This document shows, one piece after another, positions 41,851 through 50,259 of a stretch of 64,000 bases of DNA; the stretch's first letter is position 1; every line of letters begins with the position of its first letter. Both the position numbers and the translations under genes were made by a program. The stretch covers positions 26,651 through 90,650 of the forward strand of contig JAJQDT010000060.1 of assembly GCA_021202075.1 (NCBI GenBank), in the 5' to 3' direction. This DNA comes from Lachnospiraceae bacterium (GTDB lineage: Bacteria; Bacillota; Clostridia; Lachnospirales; Lachnospiraceae). The notes beneath the pieces were generated by a model, which saw only the letters and a list, made by a program, of their open reading frames with translations, ran no database searches and was not told the DNA's origin.

Positions 41851-43374
41851 TTACAGGCAGTCCGCGTACGCCGCCTTTGCTCCTTTCGTCCGGATTTTCT
41901 TCAGGATTTCAACAACCTTCGCTTCCAGTCCGGCAATCTGTGTCAGATCCTGTCCCCACATTTTCTCATTCGTCAGAACCGCGTGAACCAGATCCGCCTC
42001 GCTGTCCGCCCGGTGCTCATAGTAAAATTCCAGCGCCCAGCGGTCGTCGCTGACGGTATAGGTCCGATCGGCGAGTTCTGAAGCTTTTCCCACTTTCGGG
42101 CGGCGGCAGATCAGCCCCTTATCGGTCAGCTCCTGAATGTCATTGCTGTAAAACGCGATGTAGGCCGCCAGCGACGTGGTCAGGCAGATGGGCAGCTCGC
42201 CTTTCAGCTCGATGTACTCGAGGAAGGACGGCATATTGCGTGCCTTCCACTTGGAGGTCGAGTTCAGGGAAATGCTCATCAGCTCGTGATCCACAAACGG
42301 ATTGTTGAAGCGGTCCTGTACCGCCGAGGCAAACGCAAGCAGGTCGTCCTTATCCAGCGGAAGGGTCGGAATCACCTCGTCATAGAGCATCTTGTTCATG
42401 AAGCCTTTGATTGTCTCGTCATGCATACAGTCTCGCACGATATTCTCCCCGGCGAGATACGCGCCCAGCACAAAGCCAGTGTGCGCCCCGTTCAGGATGC
42501 GGACCTTGCGCTTTTTATACGGACTCATGTCCGGCGTGACAAATACTTTTTCCTTCAGGCCCGCCTTCTTAAACGGAAGAACATCGTTCAGCGACTCGTC
42601 GCCCTCAATAACCCAGAGACCGAACACCTCGCCCACATCGAGGAGCGGATCCGCGTAGCCGTGGAATTCCTCAAGCGCCGCCACTTCCTTCGGATCGCGG
42701 ATGCGTCCGGGAACAATGCGATCCACCAGCGAGCCGCAGAACGTGCAGTCCTCATTGACATACTTCTCAAATCCGATTCCCAGCTCCCACTGGTCAATGT
42801 ACTGGTTTACACACTTCAGCAATTCCTTTCCGTTGTTGTCAATCAACTCGCAGGCAAGCATGATAATCCCCGGCTTACCCGCCTGATAGCGGCGAAGCAG
42901 AACCTGGGTCAGCTTCCCGGGAAAGCTCGAAGCCGGACGGTCCGAAAGCTGACAGGACGGGTCGTAGACAATGCCGGCCTCCGTCGTATTCGACACGATA
43001 ATCTCCAGCTCATCGCTCTCGGCCACCTTCATAACCTCATCAAAATCCGCCTTTTCATACGGATTCAGGCAGCGGCTGACGCTGGAAATCACACGCGCGT
43101 CATCCACCTTCTCGCCATCCTGGCTTCCGCGCAGATGCAGCGTGTAGAGTCCCTCCTGCTCATTGATCATCTTCGAGAGTCCGGCGCTAATCGGCTGCAC
43201 AAGCACGCACTTTCCGTTCCATCCGGCTTTCTCATTCGCCAGATCGAACCAGTAGTCCACAAACGCGCGAAGGAAATTTCCCTCGCCGAACTGCATGACC
43301 TTCTCCGGAGCCTTCTCCAGAATGTAGCCGGTATAACCCGTCTCCCTCAGTGCTGCGTAACATAACTTCTCCAT
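41851..43374 (-). CDS. uxaB: Tagaturonate reductase
   Basis: UxaB reduces D-tagaturonate to D-altronate with NADH. The 507-residue protein belongs to the mannitol dehydrogenase family and shows the UxaB-type start EKVMQFGEGNFLRAFVDYWFD, then VLVQPISAGL, IVSNTTEAGI, MLACELIDNNGKEL and KVRILNGAHTGFVLGAYLAG. AAGGAGG precedes the ATG at 43374. uxaA follows on the same strand. A repeat array and a terminator separate it from the MFS gene upstream. Confidence 0.95.
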   Translation of the reverse strand: MEKLCYAALRETGYTGYILEKAPEKVMQFGEGNFLRAFVDYWFDLANEKAGWNGKCVLVQPISAGLSKMINEQEGLYTLHLRGSQDGEKVDDARVISSVSRCLNPYEKADFDEVMKVAESDELEIIVSNTTEAGIVYDPSCQLSDRPASSFPGKLTQVLLRRYQAGKPGIIMLACELIDNNGKELLKCVNQYIDQWELGIGFEKYVNEDCTFCGSLVDRIVPGRIRDPKEVAALEEFHGYADPLLDVGEVFGLWVIEGDESLNDVLPFKKAGLKEKVFVTPDMSPYKKRKVRILNGAHTGFVLGAYLAGENIVRDCMHDETIKGFMNKMLYDEVIPTLPLDKDDLLAFASAVQDRFNNPFVDHELMSISLNSTSKWKARNMPSFLEYIELKGELPICLTTSLAAYIAFYSNDIQELTDKGLICRRPKVGKASELADRTYTVSDDRWALEFYYEHRADSEADLVHAVLTNEKMWGQDLTQIAGLEAKVVEILKKIRTKGAKAAYADCL

Positions 43375-43454
43375 CTTGCATCTCCTCCTTCTTAATTTGC
43401 AAAACATTTATTCATATGTCCGTACTCGCCATGCGAGTATGGACGAAGGCCGCA

Positions 43455-43577
43455 CCCCTCGCCGGGGTGGCATCCCACGCTTCGCATGGGATATGCCCCT
43501 CGCCGGGGTGGCATCCCACGCTTCGCATGGGATATGCCCCTCGCCGGGGTGGCATCCCGCACTTCGTACGGGATATA
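43455..43577. repeat. Family A tandem array, three 41-bp units
   Basis: Three head-to-tail 41-bp units start with CCCCTCGCCGGGGTGGC at 43455, 43496 and 43537. Each ends in a hairpin with a TTC loop: ATCCCACGC-TTC-GCATGGGAT in units 1 and 2, ATCCCGCAC-TTC-GTACGGGAT in unit 3. The hairpin ACTCGC-CAT-GCGAGT precedes the array and AATCGC-GAA-GCGATT follows it. No unique spacers and no cas genes are present. Confidence 0.92.
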
Positions 43578-43620
43578 CAATCGCGAAGCGATTTTCCATT
43601 GTGCGGCTTTCATTTTATCA

Positions 43621-43657
43621 CAAAACAGTTCCTGTACATTCGGAGCAGGGACTGTTT
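43621..43657 (-). terminator. Terminator after the MFS gene
   Basis: AAACAGTTCCTG and CAGGGACTGTTT pair at 11 of 12 positions around an 11-nt loop. On the minus strand TTTTG follows. It lies 16 nt past the MFS gene stop. Confidence 0.75.
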
Positions 43658-43672
43658 TATTTCAAAACCCGC

Positions 43673-44848
43673 TCAGTTCACATCTCCGCGGATCCGGCTT
43701 ATCAGAACCGCAAAAACCAGGAGCCCAACGCACGGCGCTACATTTGACACCATTCCAATTTTCAGACCCGCATATTCCGAGATAACGCCCGCAATCCACG
43801 GCATAACAATCGCGCCGATACTCGCGACCGGAAGCATGACTCCGATACTCGCCGCGCTGGTCATCCGGCCTGCGCTGGCGACAGCGGTCGGATTCATCCC
43901 TGCCATCGAAAACGCAAACGCAAACAGCAGCAAAATAGCCGGTACCTGACTCCCGGTCAGCATCATGCCCAGATAAAAAACGATACAGCCAAGGCTCATC
44001 CGGATCATCGCCCGGCAGGCATCTTTAATCGGAAAGACAAATGCAATCAGCAGCCGTCCGATCAGGGTCGCCGTCCACATCACCGTTACCGTGTAGGTGC
44101 TGAGCATCCCGGAAATAATGCCGCTGTCCTTAAAATACGTCACCATCCAGCCATTCACGCTGAATTCCGCCGCATTCTGGCAGAAAATCAGCCCGGTCAG
44201 AAGCCAGAACTTTTTACTTTTCAGAAAGCTCCAGTCTGTCTGCGTTTTCGATTGCCCCTTCTGATTGCCATCTTCCCTCTCAAGCGGGGTTCGAAAAAAA
44301 ATCAGCCATAGAAGAAACCCGAACGCAGCCAACACATACAGAGGAACAAAGCTGCCCGCCTTCGCCGCAGCCGCTATAAAAAACGGACACAGAAGCGCGC
44401 CGAACGCATAGCACGCATGCATCACATTCATCCCCCTGGTGCGGTCCTCCGAATTATCTCCGACAAGAATCGTACAGGTATTGATCGTACAGCCCTTCGC
44501 CATGCCAGCCAGAAAAAATGACAGCATCAGGACAGCCATCCATCCGGACAGCCCCATGCACAGATAACCGACAGCGTATCCGACTGTCAGGATCGTCACC
44601 GTCCGCCTGGTCCCGATTTTGCCCGGAAGCAGGCCGGTCAGGAATCCGGACAGGAGATTTCCCGCGCTCATAAGAGACAGCAGCGTCCCCGTCATTCCAT
44701 AGGCAAATCCATAGCTTCCCTGCAAAAGACTGACGACAACACTGCTGCTGATCGCACAGATTCCGCTGAGAAAGAAGGCAAAAAAGCCCGCGTTTTTCTG
44801 TCTGAGATTACACTTCTCCTGATAAGATGCTCCGGATTCTGGAATCAT
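43673..44848 (-). CDS. MFS transporter, probable sugar/uronate carrier
   Basis: This 391-residue protein has 12 predicted helices and resembles the FucP/GlcP-like group of the major facilitator superfamily. Marks include LLSGFLTGLLPGKIGTRRTV in the loop after helix 2 and FLAGMAKGCTINTCTILVGD. GGAGGAG precedes the ATG. The promoter is nearly the same as that of the TRAP operon with the same palindrome, so it probably carries a uronate or a related sugar acid. The substrate is inferred from context only. Confidence 0.88.
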   Translation of the reverse strand: MIPESGASYQEKCNLRQKNAGFFAFFLSGICAISSSVVVSLLQGSYGFAYGMTGTLLSLMSAGNLLSGFLTGLLPGKIGTRRTVTILTVGYAVGYLCMGLSGWMAVLMLSFFLAGMAKGCTINTCTILVGDNSEDRTRGMNVMHACYAFGALLCPFFIAAAAKAGSFVPLYVLAAFGFLLWLIFFRTPLEREDGNQKGQSKTQTDWSFLKSKKFWLLTGLIFCQNAAEFSVNGWMVTYFKDSGIISGMLSTYTVTVMWTATLIGRLLIAFVFPIKDACRAMIRMSLGCIVFYLGMMLTGSQVPAILLLFAFAFSMAGMNPTAVASAGRMTSAASIGVMLPVASIGAIVMPWIAGVISEYAGLKIGMVSNVAPCVGLLVFAVLISRIRGDVN

Positions 44849-44946
44849 TTTTCTCTCCTCCCGGGCGTAAATCCGCCCTTTCTGTCCGCACAGCCGGACG
44901 CTCCCTGGTTTTTTGCTGGATTTTATTTCTCTATTGCCCGGTCTTT

Positions 44947-44975
44947 ATTGTAACACTAGTATACCAGTTTATCAA
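44947..44975 (-). promoter_or_regulatory. Sigma-A promoter of the MFS gene
   Basis: On the minus strand TTGATA (44970-44975), 17 nt, TACAAT (44947-44952). The core and flanks match the TRAP promoter over more than 30 bases. Confidence 0.85.
44955..44968. promoter_or_regulatory. Palindromic operator in the MFS promoter spacer
   Basis: ACTAGTATACCAGT, the mirror form of the site at 40107-40120, sits at the same place between the -35 and -10 boxes. Confidence 0.75.
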
Positions 44976-45047
44976 TTGACATGTTTTCATAGTATTTTCA
45001 TTCTTTTTTTGTGCAGAATTACCCGTCTTTGGAAACCTGGTATTTAC

Positions 45048-45077
45048 AAAAAAGGAGCTGTCTTCGGCTCCTTTTTC
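45048..45077 (-). terminator. Terminator at the end of the rhamnogalacturonan gene cluster
   Basis: On the minus strand AAAAAGGAGC, an 8-nt loop and GCTCC followed by seven T form a textbook terminator 20 nt past the GH28 gene. It separates the cluster from the MFS promoter. Confidence 0.92.
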
Positions 45078-45096
45078 AGAATCTCCATATCAGTTC

Positions 45097-46683
45097 CTAA
45101 GCAGGCAGGCTATTCTCAAACCGCACGTCCTCGCACAGTGTGGTGTTCACTCCGAGGCCGCCGGTAATTTTGACGTCCTGAAACCGTATGTGGCGGATCG
45201 GGTGCGCCTCGTCAAAGCCGATGAACTCGATAGCTCTGCAGTCGCTCCAGTCCTCGAGGAGACTCCTGCCTGTGACGGTCACGCGCTCGTAGGTGAAGTC
45301 CTCGAAATACGGCGGTTCCGATGCCGGGACGCCGTCATCGTTGTAGCCCACGGAAACGGCCTGCAGACAGGGAACGATGCAGTCCTGCACCATCAGGCCG
45401 CGGACATAGCCGCCGCGCTTTCTGGTAGCCTTGACCTGAATGCCGACCATAGAATGCTCCAGATCGCAGTCCCAGATTTTCACGTCCTCGACGCCGCCGC
45501 TCATCTCACTACCGATGCACAGGCCGTGGCCAAACGCGCTGTAACAGTCAAAAATGCGGATGTGCCGGGTAGGGCGGCTGATTTTGTTTCCCTCCGGATT
45601 CTTGCCGGATTTGATGGCGACGGAATCGTCCTCTGTGTGAAAAACGCTGGAAAAAAGCGTACAGTACTCACTGGAGTCCGGATCCCAGCCATCTCCGTTC
45701 CAGGTGCCTTTGGAGCTGAAATAGCAGTGGTCGGTGATGATGTGGTCGCTGTAGACCATGTGCAGATTCCAGCTGGCGCCATCCGCGAGGGTCAGGCCGC
45801 TGATGCGGATCCGGCTGCAGTTGCTCATATTGATGAGACGGCCGCGCACACGTCCGGGAATGGTGTTGTCGTTTTCGCAGGCCGCCACATCGTCGGCGTT
45901 GGCGGCCAGATACTCCTTTAACCGCTCCCTCTCAGACCGAATGGTCGCCTTAGCCAGCGCAGCGCCACCGCCTCTGATGGTTCCTTTGCCGCGGATCGTC
46001 ACGTTGGTACAGTTGCAGCCGGAGGTATGATCGAGCTCGCCCAGGTTTAACAGGCTCTGATAGCACTCCATCTCTGTACCCTCGAAGCGGCTTTTGATAC
46101 GGGGCAGATAATCTGCGGGATCTGCCGTCCCCTGCAAAACGGCTCTCTCCTCCAGATACAGTTCCATATCGCTGTGAAGGCGCAATGCGCCGGTGAGATA
46201 AGTCCCGGAGGGGAGATAAACCGCACCGCCTGCGGGGCAATCGTCGAACGCCCTCTGCAGGATGGCCGTGTTCATGGTCCGGCCGTCCCCTTTTGCAAAA
46301 TAAGGAGCCGCTGTGACGTCAATGCGTTTCCGCGGCAGGGGCGTTGTAAATGTGACGGATGCTGATTTTTGAATCGCTGATTTTTGAATCGCTAATTCGG
46401 CTGAAGCCGCTGCGCCGGTTCCATCCGGGGAGAAATGCCCGGCGGATTGGACTGCGGAGGAATCCCGGTCAGCAGCCAGGACGGATACCTGCGCGGTATA
46501 TTCCCGGCCAACCTCAAGATTCTCAATGGTATAATGTGTCCTGTCCGTCTCCCCTGCAGTCATTCCATCCAGGGAAATCTGATAGTGTGTGCCGCACCCC
46601 GCACCCTCCGGTTTTTCCCACCACAGCTCGGCGCGGTCCGGGTCGGTATAATAATAAAGCTGATCAATCATTTTCATCCTCAT
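45097..46683 (-). CDS. GH28 polygalacturonase/rhamnogalacturonase with N-terminal Fn3-like domain
   Basis: This 528-residue protein hydrolyses galacturonide bonds in pectin. An Fn3-like domain (about residues 1-110) precedes a right-handed beta-helix. The GH28 catalytic set is visible: GDGWDPDSS, HTEDDSVAIKSG, GHGLCIGSEMSGG and QVKATRKRGG. No signal peptide is seen, so it probably acts on imported oligomers. Several ATG codons lie close together (46683, 46677, 46671); the last has the better ribosome site. It begins 8 nt after the GH2 gene stop. A short duplication, AIQKSAIQKSAS, lies in the linker. Confidence 0.92.
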   Translation of the reverse strand: MRMKMIDQLYYYTDPDRAELWWEKPEGAGCGTHYQISLDGMTAGETDRTHYTIENLEVGREYTAQVSVLAADRDSSAVQSAGHFSPDGTGAAASAELAIQKSAIQKSASVTFTTPLPRKRIDVTAAPYFAKGDGRTMNTAILQRAFDDCPAGGAVYLPSGTYLTGALRLHSDMELYLEERAVLQGTADPADYLPRIKSRFEGTEMECYQSLLNLGELDHTSGCNCTNVTIRGKGTIRGGGAALAKATIRSERERLKEYLAANADDVAACENDNTIPGRVRGRLINMSNCSRIRISGLTLADGASWNLHMVYSDHIITDHCYFSSKGTWNGDGWDPDSSEYCTLFSSVFHTEDDSVAIKSGKNPEGNKISRPTRHIRIFDCYSAFGHGLCIGSEMSGGVEDVKIWDCDLEHSMVGIQVKATRKRGGYVRGLMVQDCIVPCLQAVSVGYNDDGVPASEPPYFEDFTYERVTVTGRSLLEDWSDCRAIEFIGFDEAHPIRHIRFQDVKITGGLGVNTTLCEDVRFENSLPA

Positions 46684-46691
46684 CCTCAAAT

Positions 46692-49118
46692 CTACTCCGG
46701 AGTTTTACTGAATCGGATCAATTTCGCATTCAGGCTCTCGGCAAAGCCATCCGGCACCATGGAACCGCCCGTTTTAAGGATTTCTTCCATATTCATGGAT
46801 TTCATCATGCCCCACACGCCTTCGCCCGGCTTTAATTCCATGTTCATCGCAAGCTTAAATCCTTCGGATAATACCGCAAACGCCTCCGGATTTTTTGCGA
46901 TTTCTTCGACCTTATCGCGAATGCTGTATTTCCCTTCCGGGAATTCCATCGGTGAATCCAGATTGAGATCCCCTGCGAGCTTAAACCAGTTCGCCACGCC
47001 CTCATTGCGCTCGTTTACCTCCGGAAGTACATAGATGGACGGCTCTTTTTCTACCCGCTCCAGGGTAATGGAATCCTTCACATCTCCGGCGAGGGCCAGC
47101 ACCGTGTTAAAGCCCTCCTCCAACGCCGCATGAAAGACAAACACCTTATCCGCCGACTTCTCCTCCAGCAGCTTCCCGTTCAGATACAGAGCCACAGTCG
47201 GCTGGTTCGAATAGACGCGGATTTCAGTCTGGCCGCCGACAGAAGCACTCTGAGTGGAGGACGCAGATCCGGACGCCGCATTTGTCTGCTGATTGCGACA
47301 ATCGCTCTGCATCATAGCACGCTGCGCGTAGCGCCGGCCGCAGATATGCACCATCGGCTTTGTCGTCCAGTATGCCTGGTAAATAAAGTAGCTGTCCTTT
47401 TTCGTCCTGCGGTCCATCGTCATCAGGCCCTTATTGTTCCTGCCTGCTACGCCGCCCTCGTTTCGGGCCGCACAGCCGAAGTCGAACATGTTCCACACAT
47501 GGCTGGACCACATCCACGGCCGTTCGTCGAGAACCTTCGCCATATGTTCATGATAAAGTGCCTGATATTCCTCGCTGTAATCCTTGCAGGCCGGATGCGA
47601 CCCGTGATACGTAATGATTCCCTCGCATCCATACTCGGAGAGGCCGAGGCAGATGTCCGGGTGCACCTTGTGGAAATTGTCCAGCCACGGGCCATTGTCC
47701 TCCACGCTTCCGCCGTACCAGCCGAAATAGTGATTGTAGCTCTCGACATCGGTAATCCCGTGTATGGGGCTCTCGATGGGCGTCATAGTCACATGCGCCA
47801 TTGTCGTCAGCCTCGTCGGATCGAGCTGGTGGCAGAGCTCATTCAATTCTTTATGATTTTCCACCAGCTGCTCTGAGATTCCGCCAATCAGGATTTCATT
47901 TGATATCCCCCAGAACATGATAGAGGGATGGTTGTAATTCTGAATAATCAGCTCCTTCATCTGGCTGATGCAGTTCTGGTGCGCCGCCGGGTCATCGTTA
48001 AACACGCTGATAAACGGGATCTCTGCCCACACCGCAAATCCAAGCTCATCACAGGCGTCATAGAAATACTGATCATGCTGGTAATGCGCCAGGCGAACCG
48101 TATTCGCACCCAGCTCCTTGATCAGCTCTGCGTCACGATAATGATCCTCCCGGCTCAGGGCATTCCCTTTGTAGAGCAGATCCTGATGGCGGCTCACCCC
48201 GCGCAGCGGCGTCTCCACACCATTCAGGATAAAGCCCTTACTGGGGTCAGCAGAAAAGCTCCGGACGCCGACCCGGGCGGATATCTCATCATACGCCTCA
48301 TTCCTGCGCTGCAGCGTCGCAGTCACTGTGTACAGATACGGATGCTCCATATCCCACATTTGAGCATCCGGCGCATAAACTGTCACCCGGGTATCATCGG
48401 CCGGTCTTACCGCGGAAGCCACCTCACAGCCATCCACGTCTCGAACCGAGTACATCACTGTGAAATTCTCATCCGGGTCTGTCACCCAGGTCTCTATCTC
48501 AAAGCTTGCACCGGTGCATTCATGCCCTTGCTCTGCGTTCCATGCGTTCGAATGTTCCAAAGTGCCTGCGGCCTGTCCTGCCGAAAGAGTTCCGGCATCC
48601 GGCTTCGGCGTCACTACAATTCCGGGGCCTCCATAATAGTCCAGATCAAAATGCATCTGCGGCACGGAAATCAGATTCACGCCCCGATAGAGTCCGCCGT
48701 AAAACGTAAAGTCCGCAGACTGCGGGTAAACGCTTTCTTTGTATTCATTGCTGCACGCGATGACAAGAAGATTTTCGCCCTCTTCTTTGCACAGCCCGGT
48801 GATATCCGCGCGAAAGATCGAATAGCCGCCTTCATGATAAGCGGCCTCCCTGCCATTTACATAGACCGTCGCCTGCTGCCCGGCAGCAAGGATTTCCACA
48901 TACACACGTCCGCCCGGCAAAGCCTGCTTCGGCGTCGCAAATTCCTTCGCGTACCAGTATGTTCCGCGGTCATACGCGCCATTGCCGTCCATTCCGTCAA
49001 CGGCGTTCCACGTATGCGGCAGGTTTACCTTCTGCCAGTCCTGCGGCAAAATGTCCGGAAGACCGGCGTTTCCCTGGATAAATCTCCAGTCCTCATTCAT
49101 GCTGATTATACTTCTCAT
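46692..49118 (-). CDS. GH2 family beta-galactosidase
   Basis: This 808-residue family 2 glycoside hydrolase has a jelly-roll domain (MNEDWRFIQGNAGLPD), Ig-like domains, and a barrel with acid/base Glu in MFWGISNEIL and nucleophile Glu in LGLSEYGCEG. A Ser/Ala/Gln-rich linker (about residue 620) leads to a C-terminal domain. No signal peptide is seen. Placed between GH28 and pectin genes, it probably removes beta-galactosyl side chains from rhamnogalacturonan oligomers. A terminator and repeats lie just upstream, so it may have its own promoter. Confidence 0.92.
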   Translation of the reverse strand: MRSIISMNEDWRFIQGNAGLPDILPQDWQKVNLPHTWNAVDGMDGNGAYDRGTYWYAKEFATPKQALPGGRVYVEILAAGQQATVYVNGREAAYHEGGYSIFRADITGLCKEEGENLLVIACSNEYKESVYPQSADFTFYGGLYRGVNLISVPQMHFDLDYYGGPGIVVTPKPDAGTLSAGQAAGTLEHSNAWNAEQGHECTGASFEIETWVTDPDENFTVMYSVRDVDGCEVASAVRPADDTRVTVYAPDAQMWDMEHPYLYTVTATLQRRNEAYDEISARVGVRSFSADPSKGFILNGVETPLRGVSRHQDLLYKGNALSREDHYRDAELIKELGANTVRLAHYQHDQYFYDACDELGFAVWAEIPFISVFNDDPAAHQNCISQMKELIIQNYNHPSIMFWGISNEILIGGISEQLVENHKELNELCHQLDPTRLTTMAHVTMTPIESPIHGITDVESYNHYFGWYGGSVEDNGPWLDNFHKVHPDICLGLSEYGCEGIITYHGSHPACKDYSEEYQALYHEHMAKVLDERPWMWSSHVWNMFDFGCAARNEGGVAGRNNKGLMTMDRRTKKDSYFIYQAYWTTKPMVHICGRRYAQRAMMQSDCRNQQTNAASGSASSTQSASVGGQTEIRVYSNQPTVALYLNGKLLEEKSADKVFVFHAALEEGFNTVLALAGDVKDSITLERVEKEPSIYVLPEVNERNEGVANWFKLAGDLNLDSPMEFPEGKYSIRDKVEEIAKNPEAFAVLSEGFKLAMNMELKPGEGVWGMMKSMNMEEILKTGGSMVPDGFAESLNAKLIRFSKTPE

Positions 49119-49192
49119 GCTTCTCTCCTATAATACGAACCTGTTAAGAAATTACTTATGCATCCTGCATCGCCAAATACCATAAATACTAT

Positions 49193-49236
49193 AAAATCCT
49201 CCTCGCGTTCGCATCTGCTCTGCGCAGGAGGATTTT
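49193..49236 (-). terminator. Terminator after the sugar isomerase/epimerase gene
   Basis: AAAATCCTCCT and its exact complement (11 bp) enclose 22 nt; TTTTATAG follows on the minus strand. It lies about 170 nt past the isomerase-like gene and 75 nt before the GH2 gene. Confidence 0.65.
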
Positions 49237-49251
49237 ACAGAAAACGACTTT

Positions 49252-49395
49252 CGGAACTGCCGCGAAATTACTTGCCCATCTTGCACCGTCTAATGTGCGA
49301 ATTGCAGGCCATATAAGTCTCGGCACAGTTAACCGTTTCACAAACGCCTGACGCGCAAATCGCAGGCCATAAAAGCCTTGACGCAGTTAGCCGTT
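49252..49395. repeat. Family B repeats, two tandem copies
   Basis: The first copy (49252-49321) aligns with 2982-3055. The part with GCAGGCCATA and CAGTTARCCGTTTC recurs within about 60 bp (49300-49335 and 49355-49395). The pair fills the gap before the isomerase/epimerase stop codon. Confidence 0.75.
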
Positions 49396-49405
49396 TCGCA
49401 ATTCA

Positions 49406-50242
49406 TTATAAAAGACTCATAAGCCTCTGGATATGCTCCCGCGCCTGTACGGCATTTTCCGGCACGGTGTCCTCCAGCGTCGCGTGGATGTATGGCTTTC
49501 TCTCCTTCATGAAGCGGATGATCCGGGAATAGTCCATCTGACCGGTTCCGGCCGCTGTGGAGACCAGGCTGCCATTCTCCACCCGGTAATCCTTCAGATG
49601 CATCACGACCACATCCTCGCCGAGCAGATCAATCGCCTCGGCAAAAATCTCATCGCTGTTTTGATAATTGCTGATATCCAGCAGATTGACCGGGTCAAAG
49701 ATAATCTGAAGGTTCGGGGAAGCAATCGCATCCAGCACCCTTCTCGCGCGCTTCGGATTGCAGACAATGTGCCTGTATACCGGCTCAATCGCCAGAATCA
49801 CGCCCATTCTTTCCGCGTACCCGACGACCGGACGCAGGTTCCGGATAAACAGCTCCAGGGCCTCCTCCGTATGGCAGGCCTCCTCGAAATGATAGTCCTC
49901 ATTCGGCGCGCCGGTCTCCGTGCCAACCACGCCCGCGCCGAGCATCGAGGCGAACCGGATATTCGTCAGATAGCGGCGCGTAATCACCTTCAGGCTCTCC
50001 TGATTCGGATTTGCCAGATTCAGATAACAGCCAAGCACAGCAATATCCATCTGATTCCTGGCAAAAAGCTTTTTTAAATACATCGCATACCCGGGCGTCA
50101 GTGCGCCGTCGTCCACCGGATTTTCACTGATCACCTTTGAAAGCGCGAGATGCGCACATACAAAGCCCTGTTCGCGGGCGGTCTGCAGACGCTCTTCCAG
50201 CGGCGCTTTTTTCACATCATGCAATCGAATCCCAATCTGCAT
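49406..50242 (-). CDS. Sugar phosphate isomerase/epimerase-like TIM barrel
   Basis: This 278-residue protein is of the xylose-isomerase-like AP-endonuclease-2 fold. Likely metal ligands are Glu in ILAIEPVYRH, Asp in IIFDPVNLLD, His in VVMHLKDYR and Glu in HATLEDTVP. It stands 17 nt after kduD and probably rearranges a sugar acid in the pectin pathway, but I cannot name the reaction. Alternatives are a tagatose/rhamnose epimerase or a ring-cleaving enzyme of the same fold. Confidence 0.85.
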   Translation of the reverse strand: MQIGIRLHDVKKAPLEERLQTAREQGFVCAHLALSKVISENPVDDGALTPGYAMYLKKLFARNQMDIAVLGCYLNLANPNQESLKVITRRYLTNIRFASMLGAGVVGTETGAPNEDYHFEEACHTEEALELFIRNLRPVVGYAERMGVILAIEPVYRHIVCNPKRARRVLDAIASPNLQIIFDPVNLLDISNYQNSDEIFAEAIDLLGEDVVVMHLKDYRVENGSLVSTAAGTGQMDYSRIIRFMKERKPYIHATLEDTVPENAVQAREHIQRLMSLL

Positions 50243-50259
50243 TTTTTTGTTCCTTTCTG

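Noticed and set aside
43455..43577. CRISPR array
   Set aside because: The three 41-bp units join directly without unique spacers, and no cas genes are near. They match dispersed hairpin repeats seen elsewhere in the window.
43392..43613. Small protein with repeated peptide read from the 41-bp array
   Set aside because: The period of 41 is not a multiple of three, so successive units are read in different frames. There is no ribosome site and the DNA is better explained as hairpin repeats.
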